Source: Metabacillus litoralis (GTDB lineage: Bacteria > Bacillota > Bacilli > Bacillales > Bacillaceae). From it: a DNA stretch of 57,356 nucleotides. Shown here one piece after another: positions 45,269 through 53,605 of the stretch (the stretch's first letter is position 1; every line of letters begins with the position of its first letter). The position numbers and the translations under genes are program-made. Under the pieces are notes generated by a model that made no database searches, was not told the DNA's origin, and was given only the letters and a program-made list of their open reading frames with translations. The stretch lies in assembly GCF_020524045.1 (NCBI RefSeq), contig NZ_JAIVKL010000025.1, positions 1 through 57,356 of the forward strand, given 5' to 3'.

Positions 45269-46132
45269 ATGATAAAACAACCTAAAGCCATTTTTTTAGA
45301 TATGGATGGTACGATTTTAAATCACCAAAATTTAGTTACTTTGAAAACAAAGGAAGTTATTGATCAGCTGCGTAGAAAAGGAATTCTTGTTTTTATCGCC
45401 ACAGGAAGATCATTTGATGAAATTGAGGCTTTAGTGCCTGAAGGTTTCCAGGTTGATGGATTTATTAGCTCTAACGGAATGTCTGCTCATGTTGACGGTG
45501 TCGCTATTATGGAGCATTCGTTACCACTTGAGTTAGTAGAGAAAGTAATTGAGAAAGCAAGAAAGAATAAAGTTTACTATGAGCTTTTCCCAAATAAGGG
45601 ATCAAGATTTACATTAAAAGAAGATCGTCATTATATTGAAGATGAAATACGTGAGCCAAGAGTGGAAACTGTCGGAATCAATGAATGGATGTCACGTAAA
45701 GAAGCGATCAAGAATGAAATTGAATGGAAAGATGTTATCGAAGGAGATAAGTTTTCTAAATTTTACTGTTTTAGTCGCTCTAAAGAACATATCAATGCGT
45801 GGAAAAAGGAGCTCGAGGAGTTGAAGAAGGAAATAGATTTTACCATGTCTATTTCATCAGAACATAATGTTGAAATCATGGTTGCAAATGTGAACAAAGC
45901 AACAGGTATTGAGTACATATTAAACAAGCATCACTTAACAGCAAACGATATTGTCGGGATTGGTGATAGTGATAACGATATTCCAATGCTTAAATTTGTT
46001 GGACATTCTGTTGCAATGAAAAATGCACCGAATCATATAAAAGAATTAGTTGATGATGTAACAGATTTCACTTGTGATGAAGATGGTGTTTCACAGTATC
46101 TTGAGAAGCATTTTTTTAAAGGCTCTTTTTGA
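45269..46132 (+). CDS. Cof-type HAD-superfamily phosphatase
   Basis: A 287-residue HAD hydrolase of the Cof (IIB cap) subfamily. Motif I is FLDMDGTIL (~10-18, nucleophile Asp and acid/base Asp), motif II FIATGRS (~48), motif III the Lys near NVNKATGI (~211), and motif IV GDSDNDIPML (~232-241). Such enzymes dephosphorylate sugar phosphates or flavin precursors; the substrate here cannot be predicted. ATG 45269 follows AGGAGGACGAAC. It probably marks the return to backbone genes after the accessory region. Confidence 0.9.
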   Translation: MIKQPKAIFLDMDGTILNHQNLVTLKTKEVIDQLRRKGILVFIATGRSFDEIEALVPEGFQVDGFISSNGMSAHVDGVAIMEHSLPLELVEKVIEKARKNKVYYELFPNKGSRFTLKEDRHYIEDEIREPRVETVGINEWMSRKEAIKNEIEWKDVIEGDKFSKFYCFSRSKEHINAWKKELEELKKEIDFTMSISSEHNVEIMVANVNKATGIEYILNKHHLTANDIVGIGDSDNDIPMLKFVGHSVAMKNAPNHIKELVDDVTDFTCDEDGVSQYLEKHFFKGSF

Positions 46133-46250
46133 AGGCTCTTTTCTGAAAGATTGTGGCTAATGTTACGAAAACCTCTTTTCTGAAAAAATGTTATTAATTA
46201 ATTTAAATAGATGGTGTATTTGTATAAAAGTTTACTTAGCTTGAGTAGTA

Positions 46251-46293
46251 AGACTTTCTAAAAGTTCCTTGGACTTTGGGAAGTCTTTTTTTT
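46251..46293 (+). terminator. terminator before the sigma factor operon
   Basis: Outer stem AGACTTTC/GGAAGTCT (46251-46258/46279-46286) plus inner AAAGTTCC/GGACTTT pairs, then eight T. The 46133-46250 stretch before it carries repeated CTCTTTTCTGAAA motifs but no gene. Confidence 0.85.
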
Positions 46294-46309
46294 GCACGGA
46301 AAAGAAACT

Positions 46310-46336
46310 TGAAACTATTTTATCACCCTAATCGTC
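46310..46336 (+). promoter_or_regulatory. ECF-sigma-type promoter
   Basis: TGAAAC (46310-46315), 17-bp spacer, CGTC (46333-46336): the classical -35/-10 pair recognised by SigM/SigV/SigX-like sigma factors of Bacillus. It lies 44 bases before the ECF sigma gene at 46380, which suggests autoregulation. Confidence 0.8.
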
Positions 46337-46379
46337 AAATACGCGAAAAAATAGAAAACGTTGAAGGAAAGGAGACCAA

Positions 46380-46904
46380 ATGGATAAACATGAAAAAGAT
46401 AAACTGCTTGAACAAATAATGATTGACCATGGAAGTGAATTAGTACGATTGGCTTTTACATATGTAAAGGATAAAGAAACAGCGAAAGATATGGTGCAAA
46501 ATGCATTTGTTAAGTGTTATGAAAATCTGGATGGATTTCGCCATGATGCCCAATTAAAAACATGGCTTTATCGGATTACAATTAACCAGTGTAAAGATTA
46601 TCTTAAGAGCTGGCATTATAAAAAAGTAAAAACGTTACATTCTATACAAGAAACGGCAAAATCTTTTTTACCATCAACAGAAAATAAAGTAGTAGATTAC
46701 TATGAAAAACAAGAAATATACGAACATGTTTCTTCGCTCCCTGATAAGTATCGCGAAGTTATTTACCTTTATTATTTTAAATCCTTAAAAATAGAGGAAA
46801 TATCAGAAATGACAAATATTCAACTAAACACGGTGAAAACTCGTTTAAAAAGAGCAAAGAAAAAGCTGAAAATAAAATTAGAGGAGGCAGAGGTTTATGG
46901 ATGA
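46380..46904 (+). CDS. ECF-family RNA polymerase sigma factor
   Basis: A 174-residue group IV sigma factor. Region 2 spans ~18-80 (LAFTYVKDKETAKDMVQNAFVK, then FRHDAQLKTWLYRIT) and region 4 ~112-165 (LPDKYREVIYLYYF, then LNTVKTRLKRAKKKL). Length and sequence style resemble SigX/SigV-type envelope-stress sigmas. ATG 46380 follows AAAGGAGACCAA. Its end overlaps the LCP gene by 8 bases, so the LCP protein is the likely regulator. The promoter upstream fits its own expected specificity. Confidence 0.92.
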   Translation: MDKHEKDKLLEQIMIDHGSELVRLAFTYVKDKETAKDMVQNAFVKCYENLDGFRHDAQLKTWLYRITINQCKDYLKSWHYKKVKTLHSIQETAKSFLPSTENKVVDYYEKQEIYEHVSSLPDKYREVIYLYYFKSLKIEEISEMTNIQLNTVKTRLKRAKKKLKIKLEEAEVYG

Positions 46905-47937
46905 AAAAGAACTTAAGAACTCACTAATTTGGGCTAAAGACAATGATGATCTTGAGTTTACCAGTGAAGATCGGCAGAAAGTGTTTAATCGATTAGAGAA
47001 TGATGACAAAAAAGAGCAACAGGAAAGAAAGCCCTTTTTAAGACATCATATGGTCCCTGCTTTAAGTCTAGTATTATTACTACTTGTTTTTACTAGTATA
47101 TTATTACCTTCAATTCTTACAGGTAATAAAAATCAACATGCCGACTCGGTGAATGAAACAATTGTTAACCGGGATGAGGAAGTTCTCTCTATTTTGCTTA
47201 TGGGTATTGATGCAAATAATCGAGCTGATGCAAATGTTTTACTAACATATAATCCCAAAAGCGATACTGTGAAGTTAACTTCCATTCCGCGTGATGCATA
47301 TGTTTCGATCATTGATAAAGATGGGAAGGAAATAAAAAAGGACAAATTTACGCATGCCTACACATATGGTGGTGTGGAGTCTGCAGTTGAAACGGTTTCT
47401 AATTTCATGAATGTACCGATTGATTATTATGCTGTAGTGAATATGGAAGGGCTTATTTCAATCATTGATTCATTAGGTGGGATATCTTATCAGCTAAACG
47501 AGTCTGTTAGCTTAACACAAGCTAATGGAGGTACGAAAAAGATTGATAAAGGAGATCATCATTTTAACGGTGAGGAAATTCTAGCATTATTGAGAGAGAG
47601 AGTTTCCCGACCAGATGGTTCTTTAGGCAGAGAAAAGGAACATGCTAAATTTGTACATTCATTAATCAGTTTGGCAAAAAAAGGAATGTCACTTCAACAA
47701 GTGAAAGAATTGGCTCAATATGTTGATACAAACATGCCTTTGGATACATTATATTCGGTGGTATCTAAAGCGGAGGTATATTCTTTTCATACTCTGGATC
47801 TTTCAGAAAGTTCAGAGGGTGTTAACAAGGATGGGCAGTATTATTTGGAGCTTAATAGCTATATAGTAGAAGAGGTTTCTAATGAGTTTTTATCACATTT
47901 GGATGAGAATAAATATATGGAGAGCTTCTCACAATAG
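46897..47937 (+). CDS. membrane LytR-CpsA-Psr (LCP) protein, likely sigma-factor regulator
   Basis: 346 residues: a cytosolic N-terminal segment (~1-48, charged), one membrane segment (~49-75) and an extracellular LCP domain (~98-240) with LLMGIDANNRADANVLLTY, TSIPRDAYVSI (pyrophosphate-binding Arg), KFTHAYTYGG and a C-terminal ALLRERVSRPDGSLGRE. LCP enzymes attach wall teichoic acids or other glycopolymers to peptidoglycan. Its 8-base overlap with an ECF sigma gene and the cytosolic arm suggest that it also serves as a membrane-bound anti-sigma factor. The dual role is inferred. Confidence 0.87.
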   Translation: MDEKELKNSLIWAKDNDDLEFTSEDRQKVFNRLENDDKKEQQERKPFLRHHMVPALSLVLLLLVFTSILLPSILTGNKNQHADSVNETIVNRDEEVLSILLMGIDANNRADANVLLTYNPKSDTVKLTSIPRDAYVSIIDKDGKEIKKDKFTHAYTYGGVESAVETVSNFMNVPIDYYAVVNMEGLISIIDSLGGISYQLNESVSLTQANGGTKKIDKGDHHFNGEEILALLRERVSRPDGSLGREKEHAKFVHSLISLAKKGMSLQQVKELAQYVDTNMPLDTLYSVVSKAEVYSFHTLDLSESSEGVNKDGQYYLELNSYIVEEVSNEFLSHLDENKYMESFSQ

Positions 47938-47952
47938 TGAGAGGTTTTTTTG
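47925..47952 (+). terminator. terminator of the sigma-LCP operon
   Basis: Stem CTTCTCAC/GTGAGAGG (47925-47932/47937-47944), loop AATA, then seven T. It overlaps the last codons of the LCP gene. Confidence 0.88.
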
Positions 47953-48005
47953 TTTGGTATGTAGGTGGCGTGGTCGGGAGGGGTGGATTTTGTCGGAAAT
48001 TGTCT

Positions 48006-48059
48006 AATCGCTGATAAATCCTGAAAATCGCTGATATTTTTCAAAAATCGAAGATAAAA
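48006..48059 (+). repeat. three tandem 20-bp repeats (AATCG..GATA)
   Basis: AATCGCTGATA at 48006, AATCGCTGATA at 48026 and AATCGAAGATA at 48046 recur with exact 20-base spacing. They lie in the ~300-base non-coding space between convergent genes. This is too short and too few for CRISPR; function unknown. Confidence 0.65.
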
Positions 48060-48242
48060 TTTTGTGACCCCTTCCGCAGTGTCTACTTTTGAGGGGAATT
48101 TCTAATTGAGTACGCTTTCAATCGTTGTTCATTATGATCATTCTCAAAAAAAGACAATCTTCCCTGTGCGCGCAGCCACTTCCTGAGGATAGCTGCCAAT
48201 TTAGATACGCTTTCACGTACGGCCGGAACCAAAACCAAAACT

Positions 48243-48270
48243 AAAAAAAAGACTAGCAAAAGCTAGCCTT
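48243..48270 (-). terminator. terminator of the PH-domain gene
   Basis: 7-bp stem GACTAGC/GCTAGCC (48251-48257/48262-48268, one G:U on the minus-strand RNA) with loop of four, followed on the minus strand by eight U (A run 48243-48250). Confidence 0.88.
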
Positions 48271-48301
48271 ATTATATCAAAATATAGTGCATGCTAAGTT
48301 T

Positions 48302-48679
48302 TTAGCCACAAATCGTCGCTAAAACTTTTTGAACATCATAAATGCTACTATCTTTTTTGAATTGTTTTGCGACAGCGGGTGTTTGTGCGCCGGAAATCCA
48401 GATTTTAAGTTCAGCATCGAGGTCAAAGTGTCCTGCTGTTTCGATACTGAAGTGGGATATGCTTTTGAATGGAATTGAGTGGTATTCAACCTTTTTTCCT
48501 GATATCCCTTGTTTGTCTACTAATAGTAGGCGCTTGTTAGTAAATACAATTAAATCTCTCACTAATTTAAAGGCAACATCAACTTCCTCTCCGTGAGCTA
48601 AAAGTTGTTGTAACTCTTTTGTTACTTCTTCGTTTGACATTGTTGAAGCATTTCCTAATAGTCCGTCTAAAAAGCCCAT
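48302..48679 (-). CDS. bacterial PH-domain protein (YokE-like)
   Basis: A 125-residue soluble protein starting MGFLDGLLGNAS, a short hydrophobic arm, followed by a bPH_1-type pleckstrin-homology-like fold: VRDLIVFTNKRLLLVDKQG (~42-60) and KKVEYHSIPFKSISHFSIE (~63-81). Such proteins are common in Bacillus and have no proven function. ATG 48679 is chosen because AAAGGGGAG lies just upstream; an ATG six codons earlier would put that site inside the coding sequence. It is transcribed alone. Confidence 0.83.
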   Translation of the reverse strand: MGFLDGLLGNASTMSNEEVTKELQQLLAHGEEVDVAFKLVRDLIVFTNKRLLLVDKQGISGKKVEYHSIPFKSISHFSIETAGHFDLDAELKIWISGAQTPAVAKQFKKDSSIYDVQKVLATICG

Positions 48680-48852
48680 ACTTTTCTCCCCTTTCATTCC
48701 TCTTATTAACTCATTCTATAAAAGATAAACGTTCCCTTTCTTTTTATATTATTAAAATTTCAATATATTACTAAAATCAAGAGGATTTTGTTAAGTTAAT
48801 CAGAATATTATAATGAGGAAGAAAGATAGAAATTCATCTCAGGAGGAAGATC

Positions 48853-49818
48853 ATGTCTCAATACGAAGCAATGCATCCAAAACTCGGTCGAGTTATTAAA
48901 AATATTGAAAGTGTTATGGTTGGAAAAAGAGATGTTAGTTTATTAAGTCTTGTCGCGATCCTTGCGAATGGTCATGTTTTACTTGAAGACGTACCTGGTG
49001 TTGGGAAGACAATGATGGTTAAGGCGCTTGCTAAATCTGTAGGTGCTGAGTTTAAGCGAATTCAGTTTACGCCTGATTTACTTCCGTCTGATGTGACGGG
49101 TGTTTCAATATATAACCCTAAAGAATTACGATTTGAATTTCGGGAAGGGCCTCTTTTCGGCAATATTGTTTTAGCGGATGAAATTAATCGAACGTCTCCT
49201 AAAACCCAATCTGCTTTATTAGAAGGAATGGAAGAAGGAAGTGTGACGGTTGATGGTAATACAAGAATCCTCGCGAAACCATTTTTTGTTATGGCCACAC
49301 AAAACCCCGTTGATTATGAAGGAACATACCCTTTACCTGAAGCACAGCTTGATCGTTTTTTATTTAAGTTAAGAATGGGATATCCAACTAAGGCTGAAGA
49401 ATTTGATGTTCTAACATTAGCTGAAAAAGAAAGGCCGATTTATAAAATTGAAAGTGTCATTACAAAGGAAGAGCTAGCTGAGCTTCAGGATGAGATACAA
49501 AATGTATATGTTGATGAAACAATTAAGAACTATATTATTGAAATCACTAGTAAAACGAGAAAACATCCATCTGTTTATTTAGGTGCAAGTCCACGTGCTT
49601 CAATTGCTTTAATGAAAGCTGCTCAAGCTTATGCATTTATTTTAGGAAGAGATTATATTGTTCCTGATGATATTCAATATTTAGCAGTTTACACATTAGC
49701 ACATCGTATTATCTTAAGATCTGAAGCTAAATTTGAGGGGAAATCACCGGAAGATCTTATTGGAGAGATTATCAGCCGAACATCCGTACCTGTTCAAAGG
49801 TCGTTAAGTAGCAAATGA
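48853..49818 (+). CDS. yeaC: MoxR-family AAA+ ATPase
   Basis: A 321-residue AAA+ ATPase of the MoxR class, thought to act as a chaperone for metal- or protein-complex assembly. Walker A DVPGVGKT (~42-49), Walker B VLADEINR (~106), sensor 1 FVMATQNP (~145), arginine-finger region LDRFLFKL (~164), and the C-terminal lid with GASPRASIALMKAAQAY. ATG 48853 follows AGGAGG. It overlaps the DUF58 gene by 4 bases; MoxR-DUF58-transglutaminase is a very common trio. Confidence 0.93.
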   Translation: MSQYEAMHPKLGRVIKNIESVMVGKRDVSLLSLVAILANGHVLLEDVPGVGKTMMVKALAKSVGAEFKRIQFTPDLLPSDVTGVSIYNPKELRFEFREGPLFGNIVLADEINRTSPKTQSALLEGMEEGSVTVDGNTRILAKPFFVMATQNPVDYEGTYPLPEAQLDRFLFKLRMGYPTKAEEFDVLTLAEKERPIYKIESVITKEELAELQDEIQNVYVDETIKNYIIEITSKTRKHPSVYLGASPRASIALMKAAQAYAFILGRDYIVPDDIQYLAVYTLAHRIILRSEAKFEGKSPEDLIGEIISRTSVPVQRSLSSK

Positions 49819-51035
49819 TCTCGTTTTTTAAAAGGTTTTCCGTTGGATGGAAGCTGTTTTCTCTCTTATTTCTTACACTTGCGGCATTTAGTTATGCGAT
49901 GTTTCAAGGTGGCTTTGTAAGTTGGTTTCTTTTTTATAGTTTTTTACCGTTTGCCATTTATTCAATTTTATTAATGCTCTATCCGATTCGAGCGTTTCAG
50001 GTAACAAGGAAGGTCAATCAAGAACAGTTTACAGCTGGACAGAGGTTAATAGCGACGATCACCGTGAAAAGGTCATTCCCCTTTCCACTTTTTTATCTTT
50101 TAGTTGAGGATGAACTCAGTGAACGGATGAAAGGAGCTAAAAAGCTGGAAGAGCCGAAGAAACTATTTTTTCCTTGGTTTAAAAAATCTGTTACGTATAG
50201 TTATGCTTTGTTAAATATGCCTAGAGGAGAGCATCAATTTGGAGCGGTTCGAGTTCGAACGGGTGATTTATTTGGTTTAATTGAAAAGGAAATAACATTT
50301 AAAGTTGAAAATTACTTTTTAGTGTATCCATCACTTATAAATGTAGATTATCGTCCTAATGAGAAACAATATGAACAGGGATCTGCTTCAACACAAACGA
50401 AATATTGGAAAGATTCAACTATGGCAGTAGGAGTAAGAGAATATCAACCAGGAGATAAATTTGCTTGGATTGATTGGAAAGCTACTGCAAGAAGAGATTC
50501 GATTATGACAAAAGAATTTGAGCAATTGCAAAGTCGTGATGTTGTGGTGTTTTTAGATCGAACAAAATCTGCTTTATTTGAATCGGTTGTTACACATACT
50601 GCTTCATATATTAAAGCAATCGTGAAAAGTGGGGCAAGAGTAAGTCTTGTATCAATTGGATATGATCAACATGTGTTTGAACTACAATCAGGTGAACAAC
50701 ATATTAGAAGTATGTTTTATCATCTCGCAAAAGTAGAATGTGATAGTCATAAACCTTTTTCGGCATCTCTAGATAGTCCTCGGTTAAAAACAGATATGAG
50801 GCAAGTCACTAATATTATCTTTACTAGTAACTTGAATCTAGATTTAGTTAGAAAACTCGAAGGACTTGTAGGGCAGCAACAAACCTATAAAGTGTTTGTG
50901 GTTAAGACTTATTATGACCAGTTAGCGAAAGAAGAGAGTGTATTGATCGAAAGGCTCAAAAACCGACAAGTTAGCGTGGAGATTTTACAAAATCGAGATG
51001 CTGAAAATGGATTAAAAGAGGTGAGCAGTTCGTGA
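49815..51035 (+). CDS. yeaD: DUF58 membrane protein
   Basis: 406 residues with two N-terminal membrane segments (~14-31 and ~35-55), then a DUF58/VWA-like domain. The family hallmark is GVREYQPGDKFAWIDWKATAR (in parts, ~205-225), preceded by RTGDLFGL. A likely partner of the MoxR ATPase encoded before it (4-base overlap, ATGA) and the transglutaminase protein after it (4-base overlap). The physiological role in Bacillus is not established. Confidence 0.92.
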   Translation: MISFFKRFSVGWKLFSLLFLTLAAFSYAMFQGGFVSWFLFYSFLPFAIYSILLMLYPIRAFQVTRKVNQEQFTAGQRLIATITVKRSFPFPLFYLLVEDELSERMKGAKKLEEPKKLFFPWFKKSVTYSYALLNMPRGEHQFGAVRVRTGDLFGLIEKEITFKVENYFLVYPSLINVDYRPNEKQYEQGSASTQTKYWKDSTMAVGVREYQPGDKFAWIDWKATARRDSIMTKEFEQLQSRDVVVFLDRTKSALFESVVTHTASYIKAIVKSGARVSLVSIGYDQHVFELQSGEQHIRSMFYHLAKVECDSHKPFSASLDSPRLKTDMRQVTNIIFTSNLNLDLVRKLEGLVGQQQTYKVFVVKTYYDQLAKEESVLIERLKNRQVSVEILQNRDAENGLKEVSSS

Positions 51036-53236
51036 AACATCAACCAGAAAATGATGGGAAAACAATTGCTTTTATCTACTATATCTTTGCTTTTATTTTG
51101 TTATGGGAATGGCTAAGACCCTTAAATGATTATACAGATACAGCAAATACTTTTATCTTTAGCTTTTTTATAGCTATTTGCTTTTTGCTCATCTTTTTCA
51201 AAATAAGATGGTTTTACACATATCCTATAAAGCTTTTTATTATAGCTTTTATGCTACACGGATTATATTTTGATGGCGTGTTTTTTAGCTTTATTTGGCT
51301 TAAGGATTTAGGGAGGGACATCTATTTCAACCTAGGATTAATTCCTAATGCAGATTGGTTGAATATGACGTCATCGTTTCGATCGCTTTTGTTTTTTACA
51401 TTGCTATGGCTATTAGTTTATTTGATTCATTATTGGATTTTGTTTCAGCGCAGAATTATGTTTTTCTTTGTTTTAACACTGCTGTATATTACGATATTGG
51501 ATACATTTACAGCATATGATGCGACATTTGCGATCGTTAGAACTGTGTTAATTGGCTTCTTTATGCTTGGGTTGCTTTATTTTGATCGATTAAAAAGGCT
51601 TGAGAACTTAAAGGTAAAGAAGGTTGCATCACTTCGTTGGATTTTACCACTTGTTGCGTTTATTATGGTTTCGATGGTTCTTGCGATTCTGGCACCAAAG
51701 GCTTCCCCGCAATGGCCTGATCCTGTTCCATACATTACTGCAGTTGGTCGGGAAGATGATGAAGGTGGACCAAAGAAAATTGGTTATAGTCAAAATGATG
51801 AAAAGCTAGGTGGAGGATTTGTCGGGGATGATACCGAGGTTCTCACACATATCTCATCTGATAGACATTATTGGCGAGTTGAAACAAAAGATGTTTACAC
51901 AGGTAAAGGCTGGCAGGCGTCAGATCCTGATGCTGTAAAAGAAGAAATAACAAACATTCAAGAGGAGTTTAATTGGGTAGATGAAAGAGTGGAAACAAAG
52001 CAGCTTTCATCCTCCATTACGATTAACGAAAGGTATAAATATCTTCATCTTATTTATCCTTTAGGCTTAACATCTGTTGATACGGAAAATGATCTACCAC
52101 TTTATGTGAATAAAAATATAGAGCAAATTTCCCCTTTTCCAGATGATGAAGGGACCAGAGAAGAGTTTTTAGCGTATACCATCGATTACGAAATTCCGTT
52201 ATATCCTATAAATGAAATGAAGAAGGAACAAACATTTTCAAATGTACCTGAAGGCTTTATTGAAAGATACACTCAATTGCCTGAGGATTTACCACAACGG
52301 ATTAGAGAATTAGCAGAGAAAATTACCGAAGAAGAAGAAAATCAATTTGATCGCGCGAAAGCAATTGAAGAATATTTAGGTTCTGTAGCCTTTTCTTATG
52401 AAAAAGAAGATATAGCGATTCCAGAAGGAAATCAAGATTATGTTGATCAATTTTTATTTGAAACGTTAACAGGATATTGCGATAATTTTTCAACATCCAT
52501 GATTGTATTATTACGTTCAATTGATATCCCAGCAAGATGGGTGAAAGGCTACACAGAAGGTGATTTTGTTAGAGCGACCTCTAATGTGAGTAAAGAATAC
52601 AGAATCACGAATAATAATGCCCACTCATGGGTGGAAATTTATTTTGAAGGTGTAGGTTGGGTACCGTTTGAACCAACACCAGGGTTTGTCAATCCTTATG
52701 AATTAACAAGTGATTATAAAGATACGGATAAAACGAAAGAGCAAGATGAACAAGCAGATCCTGTTGCTAAAGAAGAAGAACCGAAAGAAACACCTGAAAA
52801 ACCTGTACAGGAAGAGCAAGATGAAAGCTCAACAACTTCAAAAAGTAAATTTGCATTAGACATTCGACTTGGTAGCTATGGACTTTATGGCATTTTGCTA
52901 GCGGTTGTTGTTATAGGATTTATTATCTATAAAACGAGAATAAAGTGGTTAGGTAAACTACTTCTATTAAAATACAGTAATCGAAGAGATGAAGATGTGT
53001 TTTTTCTGGCTTATGAATCGTTATTGAAGCAGTTTGAAAGAATGGGGATAAAGAAGAAGCCTGATCAAACTTTGCGCGAATTTGCTCATTATATTGATCG
53101 CTATTTTCAAATGGTCCATATGACTGCTTTAACGAAAAGTTATGAAAGAGCATTATATCGTCGTGATAGTTCAAGCGAAGAATGGCAGAAGTCAAATGAA
53201 TTGTGGGAAAATTTAATTAAAAAAACATCATCTTGA
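51032..53236 (+). CDS. yebA: transglutaminase-like membrane protein
   Basis: 734 residues: about six N-terminal membrane segments (to ~225), an extracellular transglutaminase-fold domain (~410-570) with the catalytic Cys in LTGYCDNFSTSM (~483), His in NNAHSWVEIYF (~531) and Asp/Glu region VGWVPFEPTPGF, an acidic Lys/Glu-rich linker (~570-605), one more membrane segment (~610-630) and a cytosolic DUF4129-like tail ending near residue 734. The start is GTG 51032. It is the last gene of the trio; a guanine riboswitch for the next operon follows. Confidence 0.9.
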   Translation: MKHQPENDGKTIAFIYYIFAFILLWEWLRPLNDYTDTANTFIFSFFIAICFLLIFFKIRWFYTYPIKLFIIAFMLHGLYFDGVFFSFIWLKDLGRDIYFNLGLIPNADWLNMTSSFRSLLFFTLLWLLVYLIHYWILFQRRIMFFFVLTLLYITILDTFTAYDATFAIVRTVLIGFFMLGLLYFDRLKRLENLKVKKVASLRWILPLVAFIMVSMVLAILAPKASPQWPDPVPYITAVGREDDEGGPKKIGYSQNDEKLGGGFVGDDTEVLTHISSDRHYWRVETKDVYTGKGWQASDPDAVKEEITNIQEEFNWVDERVETKQLSSSITINERYKYLHLIYPLGLTSVDTENDLPLYVNKNIEQISPFPDDEGTREEFLAYTIDYEIPLYPINEMKKEQTFSNVPEGFIERYTQLPEDLPQRIRELAEKITEEEENQFDRAKAIEEYLGSVAFSYEKEDIAIPEGNQDYVDQFLFETLTGYCDNFSTSMIVLLRSIDIPARWVKGYTEGDFVRATSNVSKEYRITNNNAHSWVEIYFEGVGWVPFEPTPGFVNPYELTSDYKDTDKTKEQDEQADPVAKEEEPKETPEKPVQEEQDESSTTSKSKFALDIRLGSYGLYGILLAVVVIGFIIYKTRIKWLGKLLLLKYSNRRDEDVFFLAYESLLKQFERMGIKKKPDQTLREFAHYIDRYFQMVHMTALTKSYERALYRRDSSSEEWQKSNELWENLIKKTSS

Positions 53237-53280
53237 CCTTTTATGCAATAGACTGATAGAATAGAAAAAATTATATTGTC

Positions 53281-53396
53281 CCTTCATATATCCTCGATAA
53301 TAAGGATCGAGAGTCTCTACCGGGTAACCGTAAATAACCTGACTATGAAGGCAGAATAAAGTTCGTTATGTAACTAGCATTCTGCCTTCTTTTTTA
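53281..53396 (+). promoter_or_regulatory. guanine-class purine riboswitch with terminator, upstream of guaA
   Basis: Purine aptamer: P1 CCTTCATA/TATGAAGG (53281-53288/53344-53351), P2 loop region, core TCTACCGGGTAACCGTAAAT and J3-1 GACTATG, whose C in the ACTA position indicates guanine rather than adenine. A terminator stem follows, GAAGGCAGAAT/ATTCTGCCTTC (53347-53357/53379-53389), and seven T. P1 and the terminator share 5 bases, so they exclude each other. Confidence 0.92.
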
Positions 53397-53605
53397 AATA
53401 GAAGGACAGAAGTCTAGTTTTTTTGCTGTTTTAGATAATATTTCCTGGGTTATGAAGACTAGTTTGGAAAGTAGAAATGGCTTCATTTTCAAATTTTACG
53501 CTTAAAACTATTTCATTTGGACACAGAATCTTACATGAAATATGAGTAAGCAAGGCTTGTTTTAGTATAATAGAGATATAGTAGTTAAAAAACGATGAGG
53601 TGACG

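Noticed and set aside
48006-48059. CRISPR array
   Set aside because: Only three ~11-base motifs with 9-base spacers, no cas genes, and imperfect third copy.
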